A stretch of DNA of 62,000 nt from Lingula anatina (Eukaryota; Brachiopoda; Lingulata; Lingulida; Lingulidae). The notes under the pieces are model-generated. The model searched no databases and was not told the origin of the DNA. It saw only the letters and a program-made list of their open reading frames with translations. The DNA lies in NCBI RefSeq assembly GCF_001039355.2, contig NW_019775595.1:36463-98462 (forward strand), written 5' to 3'. Numbering within the stretch: the stretch's first letter is position 1; each line of letters begins with the position of its first letter. Shown piece after piece: positions 42,741 to 62,000 of the stretch. The translations under genes were made by a program, and so were the position numbers.

Positions 42741-44700
42741 GTGACTAATAAAAGGTTGCTAAAGCCCCAGAACCGCTGCCCGCAATATCAGTGCCTGTTA
42801 CATGTGTTACAGCTATATATCTAACCGTTACTCCATTTAGGAGGGTGTGACTCATTAGCACTGCTTAATTGTCTGTGACACTGTTGGTTTTGTGGTATTT
42901 TCTCATAGGAATATTTTTTTAAATAGAAGGGTGGTTTGTAGATTTTCTGAAAGTTTTGCTCTGGTTTTCTGGAAAATAATACTTCATTAGAGTGAGTTGA
43001 AGGATATTAGTGATCTTTTTCTGTCAGTAATGATTGAGCCAGAGCAATTTCCAGATTATTCTTCTCAGGAACTAACTATAAGGATTTTTTCCGATAATTT
43101 TCAATTTTCATGCATTATATAGAATCTAGAATGAAAAGGTATATTAAAATAGACAGAGGAACTTCAAGACTGTCATGCATCACTTTGGATATTTTTTTAA
43201 CAGACATTGTTTTTCAGCAGAAACAACCACATGGCATTCAAGCAACAAAGAAACTCAAACAAAAAGAGAGATTTCTCATGAAATGAACTTCTATTTTAGC
43301 TGGGCCCAATTTACCATGTATTATGTTGCATACATGTACCTTGTGCATTTTGAATCAGCACATTCCTTTTGTTATTACTGCCGCAGCAATAAGCTATCCA
43401 TCAGTGCGGAAATATGTTTCTAATTATAACAGTCAGATTTATTTGTGGAGGAGGGCACTAGATCTCTTACAACATTTTTTTTCGAACTAGACATACATGT
43501 ATTCTTTAAGTAGTGGTGAGTCACAAGATTTAGTAAGTCAGAAAAGAATTGCTGCAAGGAAACTGCAATGAAACTGCAATGCTGGTCCTGTTAACCTGAA
43601 AGTGTGTTGTAAGTAATGTACATATATTTGTTATACTCAGTGACAGAAAAAAGGGTGTTATCTTTTAGTATTTGTTTTATTTGTGTTATTGAACCACAAC
43701 ACAATGAATAATACAATGGATATCTATTAGTATTTGGTAGATTTGACTGCTGTGTAGAAAATGCATGTACTTCACCACATGAATTGTACCTGTTTTAATA
43801 GTTTTACATGTTCAGAAATATTTTTTGTTAAACTGATTTTATCTATGACATGTCTAGCCTGCTGCTAAATGTATTTGCAATGACCTGATACAACTAGACA
43901 GAGCTTTGATGAATATGATCATACATAATAATTTTGCTGTCAAACAAACAATGACGTTAATGTTGACTGTTTGATCAAAAACAAAGGGTTTAATTTTGAT
44001 AGTTTTTTGTTTCATGTGATCCTTACATGTATGCTAATCAATAAATATTCCAGATTAAAAGGGAGGAAAAATTGGTGTTGTTGGTACAAAAAGTCAAAGG
44101 GGGTTCAAAGGGGGGGGGGGGATACATGTAACACGATGAAAAAGATATATTTGTTTGTGCTGAAGGCATGTTTATTAGGGGGTAAAAAAACAAGTATCAC
44201 ATTAAGGCTTTCCAAGCAGAAAATCAGGTTAGGCCAGATCAGTGGTCAGTGAGAATACTGAGGCAAACTACAGAAATAAATCACTGGATATCGCTGTCCA
44301 AAACTCTAATTAAAACATTGCAGGGTTTCTGAAGCAGGATGGGCTCTAAGAGATGTGCATTGTTCCGATGTTATTTTAAGATTTCTCAAATGTTTATTTT
44401 CTTAAGGTACTCAAAGAATATTATCAGTGATATTATCATTGATTAACATACATGTAAGACCACTGAAAAGTGATATTATAATATAATATCATTGAAAACT
44501 GTTGAGTAAACAGTAAATGTGAACCCAGATAAAGAATAGATAATAGTCGAGAAAAAGAAAATACCAGTCTTAATATATTCGTGAAGACCTTCATTTAATT
44601 CAACAGTCTTATTATTTTTTCATTTGATTCATTATATTGTTTTTTTTTTATTTTAATTAAAATTAATTAATCTATTTATTGTAGAATGTTCTCTGTGATT
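42741..44700. other. Non-coding DNA upstream of the galactosyltransferase
   Basis: A poly(G) run at about 44108-44121 and AT-rich repeats near 44640-44680. No gene recognised. Confidence 0.4.
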
Positions 44701-44717
44701 GGTAATTCAAACCAGTG

Positions 44718-44754
44718 AATTTTCATCTTTTTCCAGATGTCTAGTTTGCTGTGA
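44718..44754 (+). promoter_or_regulatory. 3' splice acceptor and five-codon uORF in the 5' leader
   Basis: A pyrimidine-rich TTTTCATCTTTTTCCAG ends at 44736. The exon starts with ATG TCT AGT TTG CTG TGA, a five-codon upstream reading frame ending 31 bases before the main ATG. It may reduce translation of the main frame. It shows that the coding exon is preceded by at least one non-coding exon. Confidence 0.5.
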
Positions 44755-44784
44755 GTGGCTGTGGACAGTGGGATTCACCTCGCT

Positions 44785-45972
44785 ATGGCGAGATCAAAAC
44801 TCCTCCTCTTCCTCACCGGCTTTTGTGTATTTCATTTCTTTGGATACCTGTACTATACCAGCCAGGAGTATGTCCGCCATCTACAGGCATTGCATGGGAA
44901 AACAATCTACATTCAGGGCACTGATGACTTGAGAGAGGTTTTGAAGGAAGACAGTGGCTTGGAGGCCATAGCAAGACATTCTGGGTCATCCCTAAACTTG
45001 ACAAAACTGCTTACTCATTCGGGCTCCAAAAGTAGTAATTTTAGAGAAAAGGACAGCAAAGGGGAGAAAAATTCTAATGGAAAATTAAAAAATGTTGGTT
45101 CCAGCCGAACAAGAAAGTTATCCAGTGTTATTGAATCCCAGCAAGAAGTGGTAAATCCTCACGATTTCCCCTACCTGATCAATGAGGAATATGTTTGCCA
45201 AAAGGACGGAAAGAAAGAGGAAGTTTTCTTGATGGTTGTAGTTTTATCCTCTGTGCACAGGTACAGGCAACGTCAAGCAATTCGACAAACGTGGGGAACT
45301 GCAGTCAATCAACTGGAATTAAAAACTAAAGTTGTATTCATGCTTGGGAGAACCAATGAGTCCTTTCATGAGTATCAAGTCAGAAAAGAGAGTGAACAGC
45401 ATCATGATATTATACAAGAGGACTTTATTGACACCTACAGAAATTTATCTATTAAAACTACAGCAGTGCTAAAGTGGTATACAACATATTGCAACCATGC
45501 TAAATATCTACTCAAAACTGACGAAGACATGTTCGTCCACATTCCAAACTTGATAAAAAGCTTGAAAGACTCTGGTCCCAAATTTCACAAGTTCATTATG
45601 GGTTCTGTGATCAAAGGTGCAATGCCTTACAGGCAAAATTTCTCAAAATGGTATGTTTCAAAGGAGGAGTATAGTGACTCAGTTTACCCAACGTACATCT
45701 CAGGAACAGCGTATGTTATTTCACAGGATCTCGTAAGTGATCTATATCAGGCAACACTAGTGACACCTATGTTTTGGTTGGAAGATGTGTACATCACTGG
45801 AATATGTGCCGCTAAGGTGGACGCCTCACACGTGCATCATTTAGGTTTTCAATATTTTCGACGGAATGAACCTCCTTGTAACTTTGCCAATTTTATCACA
45901 GGCCATCGAATTGGTCAGCAGGAAATGAGAAGGATATGGAAGGCTTTGGATGGGCCAAGGTGGTCTTGTTAA
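44785..45972 (+). CDS. Beta-1,3-galactosyltransferase-like protein (GT31)
   Basis: 395 residues in one coding exon, a normal length for this family. It transfers galactose or N-acetylglucosamine in beta-1,3 linkage from a UDP-sugar in the Golgi lumen. A short cytosolic tail and membrane anchor (about residues 5-25, KLLLFLTGFCVFHFFGYLYY) make it type II. A low-complexity stem runs to about 125. The GT31 domain shows RQAIRQTWG (163-171), KTDEDMFV (244-251; the metal-binding DxD), YPTYISGTAYVIS (301-313) and EDVYITG (333-339). N-glycosylation sites are at 71, 191, 220 and 285. The ATG at 44785 is chosen because the anchor follows at once and the in-frame codons upstream lack ATG. A poly(A) signal AATAAA lies at 46115. 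Family is certain; acceptor and linkage specificity are not. Confidence 0.93.
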   Translation: MARSKLLLFLTGFCVFHFFGYLYYTSQEYVRHLQALHGKTIYIQGTDDLREVLKEDSGLEAIARHSGSSLNLTKLLTHSGSKSSNFREKDSKGEKNSNGKLKNVGSSRTRKLSSVIESQQEVVNPHDFPYLINEEYVCQKDGKKEEVFLMVVVLSSVHRYRQRQAIRQTWGTAVNQLELKTKVVFMLGRTNESFHEYQVRKESEQHHDIIQEDFIDTYRNLSIKTTAVLKWYTTYCNHAKYLLKTDEDMFVHIPNLIKSLKDSGPKFHKFIMGSVIKGAMPYRQNFSKWYVSKEEYSDSVYPTYISGTAYVISQDLVSDLYQATLVTPMFWLEDVYITGICAAKVDASHVHHLGFQYFRRNEPPCNFANFITGHRIGQQEMRRIWKALDGPRWSC

Positions 45973-46114
45973 TGTCCTCTAGCTATGTTAAGTATAAAAT
46001 TGGTGCTGTAGCAACTTTTAATATATTATAATATCAAGGCAGCTCTATCAATAGGTCATTGCTGTATAGTTTGTTTGACTGAACCACTGATTTATTGCAA
46101 TATAAATCTGTGCT

Positions 46115-46120
46115 AATAAA
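46115..46120 (+). terminator. Polyadenylation signal of the galactosyltransferase
   Basis: AATAAA, 143 bases after the stop codon. It is the first canonical signal downstream, but later ones also exist. Confidence 0.5.
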
Positions 46121-47759
46121 CCATTTTAGTTTTAAGTGAGGATGACAATTATTGCATTCAATTTAAAAAAATGTGGGTACATGTAAATCCATCATTGAAA
46201 ACAATAATAATAGGTTGTTAATGACCAATACTGGATTGCCTTGTTAGGTTATGCATCAGTTTAACCAGTGCCAAAAAAACTGACATATTTTGAGACTTTG
46301 TTTCATACGAGTCTTTTAAGCATCAAATGTACATTTGTAATAATATCTTAGCATAATTCTCATTTTCACAAACTGCAGATTAACAATTTCAGTCAACAAA
46401 GCCCATTATTATAGGTAATGCTTTTCTGCAGTGTACTGTTGAGTGCCAAATGATATTGAACGCCTTTGACATATTTTTATCATTATTACTTCTACTACTG
46501 CCTTTCATTTGATGGATATATGTAAGTCAATTTTTTTGTAGAAAAATTATGTTAATTTTTGTTATTGTCAATTATTCTCATCAAGAATATAAAACCTGTG
46601 TTAAAATTTCTACTGTGCCAAAATCATTTTACTTTTTACCACAAACATTGCAATATTAAGCTTTTTGTGATGTTTACATTAATTTTGCTGCTTAAATTGA
46701 ATGGAGTGGGCTGTATTGTAATTAACAGTACATATTTTTGTGAACAACATACCCTTAATGTGCATTTCTGTACATTTATAATTAAATATCATTCTGTACA
46801 TTTGCATTTATTTCCTTTCGAATAGCAGAAGCATTTACATTGTGACAAACGGTAGATATGCAGGTACATGATAGCTGTATATATAATTCTTGGGCCTGTG
46901 AAGTATTGCATTTCATTTAACAAACAAAATTTTAAAAACTTTAAAAAACTTTAAAAAATACGTAGGTACAGAATACTTGACATAATGAAATTTATGTTAA
47001 ATATGCTGGCAATTGTTTGCCTAATGCTGTGATATTGTGATTATGTCAGATATGTAGTGCATCAGTTATGTGTGTATAACATGTATTGTCCATTAGTTTT
47101 TTCAGCTATCTACCTTATTAAAAAACTGCTCCATCTGTTAACCCATGGTACGTGTAGTGTTTAGTTTAGTATAGTAGGCTAAGAGACACAACTGTTATGT
47201 AGCATTTGGTCTTTCTGATTTCTGTAATATTTTAATATTAAAATATCAGTTAAACAAGATGAAATCAAGTTTATATAATTCTCATTTGAAAATGCCTATT
47301 GAATTAGTGTTAGATTATCAGATATGGTGGGGTATATTTAATATGTTTTTACTTACTTAATTGAGATAAAATGTGTACTCTACAGCCAGGTTCTCTGGTT
47401 AAATGCTCATTTCTGCAGTCTTTCAATTTTTCTGCCTCAGTTCCTATTGTGTAGCAGTTAAACCTTACCCATTTTTTAAATTGATTATTTTCATATTAAC
47501 ATTCATAAATTGTTTCATTTGAACATTTGTCTTTTCATTTATTTTAAATTAAATAATAGTTTAATGCATTTCATGTATTCAGTAAAGATTCCTCGTTAGT
47601 TAGTTTGAAGAAAACCCAAAACNTAATATTTCCCTTAGTGTAGATTTTATATAAGTTGACTTTGATTCCGTTTTACGGTCCTTTAATATTCTTATGAAAC
47701 CCCATACACATGCTTTTTATTAATATCGATCATATTTTAAAACTTTCAATGTCTACACA
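46121..47759. other. Non-coding DNA after the galactosyltransferase
   Basis: AT-rich, with no gene recognised. It may include an extended 3' UTR. A single N lies at 47623. Confidence 0.4.
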
Positions 47760-48330
47760 ATGCTGAAGCTATAAATCTCGTAATAATATTCAATGAGGAA
47801 GGTCAGGGTGTGACCGAAAGCTTTGGGATGTGCATATTGCTCCAGTACTGTGTGTAAATTGCAAAATGTTTAAACCCACGGTCATAATCCTCTGACGAAG
47901 TAAAAGAATAATAAACTAAGCACATTTAACGTTCCTGTTGGTCGAAATGCCATTTCAAATCTCTCCCCCCTCGAGTGTCAGGTGCCGAGTAAGGAGAGGA
48001 GTGGTGGGTTAATGTCCAACATTAACAGACATAAAACTCATCCTAAACCTTCGAATGTAATTTACGGAGAACCATAGATCAGTTTACTTATTTCAACTGT
48101 ACATTAAAACAGCTCAACTGCTTGAAATGGTAATGGATACTAACATAACGCTTAGGAAAACATAAAATACCAGTAGGATTAATTGAATATGTGTTTGTTT
48201 ACGGCCTCTCTAACACTGATAATGTATGTCAGTATAACGCTTTAGAAAGTATGAAACTTCCAGTGTGACTAATGAAATATGTGTTTGTTTACGACCTCTC
48301 TAACACTGGTAATGTATATCAGTATAACGC
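47760..48330. repeat. Interspersed repeat, copy 1
   Basis: Contains GTGACCGAAAGCTTTGGGA (47811) and a later block GTGTTTGTTTACGGCCTCTC followed by TAACACTG. The latter block is repeated directly at about 48190 and 48280 with intervening TATCAGTATAACGCTTT. The same order of blocks, more diverged, recurs at 50880-51620. Confidence 0.6.
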
Positions 48331-48500
48331 TTTGGAGAGTATGGCGAGTTATGAAATCCAGACGCTTGCGCTCGGTCGAAATGCGCGCTTCTTTCGAGTT
48401 ACGGCAGGGCTCCATAACTCGAAAATACCACAAATTGCGACCACACGCAAGCACAGCGATCAATCGCCATTTGCAATGACGATTGTACCCACCTGCTAAA
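48331..48500. repeat. Probable interspersed repeat of higher GC content
   Basis: It is GC-richer than its surroundings (CGCTTGCGCTCGGTCGAAAT, CACACGCAAGCACAGCG) and contains an inverted pair, GGCGAGTTATG / CCATAACTCG. Both strands are open over short frames but no protein is recognised. It looks like a SINE-like or MITE insertion joined to the preceding repeat. Confidence 0.4.
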
Positions 48501-49301
48501 TTGAAGCCTTAGAAAACGTAGCGCATTATAGCATCGAACACCACTTAAGTTGGATTGCTCCATAATGTGAAGACGGAATAACACAAATACACATATTGTA
48601 ATTTTATTCATTATGATGCTAATCAAGATACTGTTTTAATCTTTAGGAATATCACAATCACAAATACTAAAACTTGAAATGACACCTATAAAATGTCAAA
48701 AACAATTCAACGGCACCGTACTGGACTCATCTTATTGAAAGCGTCTTTTGCCATTGCTATACGTTTTGAATTTCTCTGTTACATTTTGCATCTGGTCTCA
48801 ACATGAAACCGACGTACTTAAATTGGTATACTTGTTTGATTTTAACTCCTTTGCAGCTGATGTTGCATTTGGGTATTTGTATTTTCCTTGATACAACCTT
48901 GCATTCCGTTTTCATGGTATTCAGTTCCAGTCCCCTTTACTCGCTTTCTTTTGATAATGTATTGAGGATGCTTTGGAGTTGTAACTAAATAAAATTTAAT
49001 TTGATTAATTTAATTAGATAATTAAAATTGCTTCTTGGGTATAATACTTATTTATTTTGGTTAAGCTTCACAGTCCTTTAATGAAGTAAAATGTGATATA
49101 AAACATTTTTATCATTCTTGGTCCTTTATATTAAGAAAGCAAAATTAAAAAAAAAAAAAAATAGAGATATATTTAATGGAATACATTTAATTGAATTGTA
49201 TATAGCTTACTAAATACAATTAAAGTAATATTTTAGAAAAATAGTTCACACTTAATTCTCTGTTTTCCTTTGAATCAATAATTATTTTATATTTCTCAAA
49301 T

Positions 49302-49302
<1 letters not shown>
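48501..49302. other. Non-coding DNA
   Basis: No gene recognised. Confidence 0.4.
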
Positions 49303-49379
<77 letters not shown>

Positions 49380-49388
49380 ATATATATT
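49303..49388. repeat. (TA)n microsatellite
   Basis: About 85 bp of alternating TA with one interruption. Confidence 0.95.
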
Positions 49389-49389
49389 T

Positions 49390-50877
49390 GGTATTATTAC
49401 ATGATCCATTATCCGTATCTGTCGTTGATATCAATTTGTTCATTATATAATGAAATAAATAAATGCGGCAACGTGTGGATAATAAGACATTTTAAGAAAT
49501 TAATACTTAAATTTGTACAACAAGAAGGCCAAACTGTTTTACTGTCGATTATAACAATCGAACTGATACATCAATCTCAGATATTTTTAAAAGAAATTTT
49601 TTCTTCTTCCCGCAAGAAATGAACATATGTTTTATGTACAGCATAATCATACTTTATATTCTAATTCGCTTACTCTTAAACGTATATAAATTATTTATCG
49701 TCTAATAACTCTCAACGAATAAAACCACTTCATCTCAAACATCAAATCATTTATTTATAAATAGGAATGAGTCGATGTGCCTCTGCCTGTGTACAGACGA
49801 TACAATATTACATACAAACGTTTGCTCCGTCACCAGTTACATTTCCCGCATAGCCTAATTCCAATTCCGGTACAGTTCGTACTTATATGAATCTGATAAT
49901 TGTATAACGCATAAAAAAACCCTATCTTTATACAAATGTTTTTATACAAAAACTTTTATTTGGAATAAACTGGAATGTCTGTACAGTAGCGTAGCTCGAC
50001 TTCGAATGATCGTTTCCCTTCCTCACGTGATCTGCTTTGTGAATACAGCGCCCCCTGTACCTCCTAATGACCTTCCTCCTAAGACACGTCATCGTTGACC
50101 CGTTAAACGACAATAAATACATTTCTTACTCAATCTCCTTTTGGATTGTCCTTTAATTCAAATTCCACCGACGTGCTTCGTCCGGTCGTTGTCTGGAGTT
50201 TTCTTCTCGGCCTCTTTGCAACCCCACAAATTAAAACGTCTGCGCTATGTTGTTTGGGAATTATATATAAAATAAAGTCTTTTCAGGCGTAAAAGTTACG
50301 TAATTTGGCACTGTCACAATTATTCAATTTTAGCTTCTAAAATTACTTCATTTCATTTTATTAGAAGGAGTCACAATAAAAGCGGCCAGCATCGGCCAAA
50401 TTTCGAACATCATTATTGTGTTTGTTACTTTAATGCTTTTGTCTGACACCGTATTGAACTTTTTTCGGTCAAGGAGACATAAATGTGTATACAGTATATG
50501 TACATTTTGCTGGCGCATAGGGGTGCAATTAATATTTTATAATGGTGAAGAGAATAGGGTCATGAAATACAACCAGCAATATTTCAGTGAATTTCTAGTG
50601 AAATACCAAGCTGTGGCCATGGTAGAGGGTATGGAGCACGCTATGATTAAGTGAATTTATCATTGGCCAGCAGATAAAACACTAATTATGAATTTGGCTT
50701 CATGAGCGTATCTGTAAATCTGCAGTTTTAACATCATCGCACATCTGACCACGTTGCGAGGAAATTATAGACCCGTTCCCTCTTTTCTATCACGATCCTC
50801 CGATATTCTGATGGAAATCCATCTTGCTGACTAGTGATATAGAACATACATTAAAATAGTTCATGTTGTACCCAGCA
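49390..50877. other. Non-coding DNA
   Basis: No gene recognised. A CTCF-like GCGCCCCCTG is at 50048-50057. Confidence 0.4.
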
Positions 50878-51625
50878 TTGAAGCTTTATACTTTATAACA
50901 ACATACACTCAGGGTGGTAAGAATGTGACCGAAAAATTTGGAAGAAATATTTTGCTTTAATATTGTGTAGAAATGAAGATAATTAAGACTTACGACCGCT
51001 ATCCTCTAATGAATATTAAGCAATAAGTCACTATGCACATTTTAGTTCCTCCTGAACTACAAAATGTTGGTCTAGATATCCTTATCTGAACTCATGTGTG
51101 TATTTATGTTGCTGAGTGAGATGAAGAGTGTTGAATTTATATCGGGGATTAACATACATATGTATTTTTAGTATATTTGGACAAAATTGATCAATTTACC
51201 TATACAAACTGCACACTGATATAGGCCTTCCAGTTGAAATGGTAATGGATACCAGTATTAGGAAAATATAAAAGATCCTGTAAGACTAACTGAAATTTAA
51301 TTTGTTTACAACCTCTCTAACATTGATTCTGACAGTGGGGGCAAGTTGTCTGATATTCTGTGTTTGATACGCAATACTCTTTCTGTCATCATATTATCAA
51401 ATTGCTATCCAAAGCTAATATTACAGAATACGTCTCCTGAGCCTTTATTATTTTTAATAAGTTTTGGATAGTCATAGATCAAATGTGTATTGCTAAAGCC
51501 CTACCAATTGAAATGGCAATTGATACCAGTATAATAGTTAGGAAAATATGAAACTACCAGTAAGACTAATGGAAATGTGTTTGTTTACCACCTCTCTAAC
51601 TCTGACCCAGGCAGTGAAGGCAAGC
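50878..51625. repeat. Interspersed repeat, copies 2 and 3
   Basis: GTGACCGAAAAATTTGG (50930) and CACATTTTAGTTCCTCCTG (51037) correspond to blocks of copy 1. The GAAATGGTAATGGATACCAG to ACCTCTCTAAC block then occurs twice (about 51236-51325 and 51508-51600). The family is old and diverged. Confidence 0.6.
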
Positions 51626-51924
51626 TGTCTGTTATTTTGTAATATATACACAGTACCTTTAAAATTAGGTTGTCATTTTATCAAACCATGAAGCATTAAT
51701 AAAAAACAGTGTGTCAAAATGATGATGGGAATGAAAGGATAAGGCGTTTGTTATATTGATTAGTTTGATTCTTTGAAAAACCAGTAGCATCGATTGTTTA
51801 AAAAGGCCGTTCAAACAGTCCGTCACTGGCAAGCTTTTTGCAAATTGTAGGCTTTCTTTTTCTTCATATTTTTTCAAATATGCTGCAAATTCGACAGAAA
51901 ACTTCATCTTTCTTGCAAACTTCN

Positions 51925-51975
51925 TTTAGTCCCCAGGATTTGTAAAGCCTGGCTCAACTCGTTGTGAATGCGATC
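51925..51975. mobile_element. Right-end MITE fragment abutting a single N
   Basis: TCCCCAGGATTTGTAAAGCC through GTTGTGAATGCGATC matches the right end of the element at 27016-27317 and is followed by TAA. The left portion is replaced by the N at 51924. Confidence 0.75.
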
Positions 51976-52145
51976 TAACAGATCTGTGGATCAAATATGG
52001 CTGACCCCCTTACATGCGTGTTGCATAATCCCAGCAGGGAATCTACTCACAAAGCGGTGAGTCTGCTGTTCTCAGGGGGCTCAAAGACTGGTTCTAAGCC
52101 ATCTTTTACGCCATCACCACAGTAAATCCTGTTTCCATCTCTTAC

Positions 52146-61824
<9,679 letters not shown>

Positions 61825-62000
61825 CTGTGGAAGTAGATAACAGCAGAGTACAGAATACACAGATACACATGTACAGATGAAATTATGCACACACGCACAC
61901 ACAGAGGCATTCTATAAATGCATATGGATTCACGCACACTTGGCTTATATTAATTGATGTGCAAACATATGAAAATGCACACAAAGTTTAAAACACACAC

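Noticed and set aside
44755-44784. Longer N-terminus for the galactosyltransferase using an upstream GTG
   Set aside because: The upstream in-frame codons contain no ATG, and the ATG at 44785 directly precedes the membrane anchor.

Overview
This is animal nuclear DNA. It is AT-rich, has GT-AG introns, one clearly recognisable multi-exon housekeeping gene and one single-coding-exon glycosyltransferase, separated by long repeat-bearing non-coding DNA. The frequent ACATGTA-type words, the repeat types and the retroelement envelope suggest a marine invertebrate, perhaps a lophotrochozoan. I cannot name the species.

Left third (about 1-17.4 kb): a dense island of nested and decayed mobile elements, mostly on the minus strand. 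It holds seven partial copies of a cysteine-protease-like module with a Gly-Ser-Gln-Cys block and, in some copies, a distal Asp-Ser-His block. It also holds the C-terminal half of a PIF1-like helicase, a possible family-B DNA-polymerase fragment and a P-loop ATPase relic. A small acidic-protein gene has its 60-nt middle exon preserved three times. Retrotransposon material is mixed in: Ty3/gypsy-like gag and pol pieces, a 484-codon open envelope/fusion-protein-like frame beside a ~486-bp LTR-like repeat, and a solo copy of that repeat whose empty site survives in a neighbouring duplicate. A Harbinger-type fold-back element sits inside the solo copy.

Middle (17.4-44.7 kb): sparse. A probable host gene on the plus strand is visible as three small exons (21364-21518, 24610-24665, 28910-28961) whose splice phases agree; I do not recognise the protein. 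The remainder is microsatellites, Harbinger-type MITEs with TWA target sites, and a 175-bp hairpin element with an exact 9-bp target duplication inside a minisatellite.

Right (44.7-62 kb): a complete GT31 beta-1,3-galactosyltransferase-like coding exon (44785-45972) preceded by a splice acceptor and a five-codon uORF. From 61824 down to 52146 on the minus strand lie nine internal exons of cytoplasmic aspartyl-tRNA synthetase. The N-terminal exons lie beyond the window. The final exon, carrying the motif-3 arginine, is not found; a single-N assembly join at 51924 lies just downstream. The largest synthetase intron holds a 2.1-kb terminal-inverted-repeat element with five same-orientation copies of a 15-16 bp motif.

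Assembly quality matters here. There is a 166-N gap with duplicated flanks, and two of the three single-N joins fall inside MITEs of which only one end remains.
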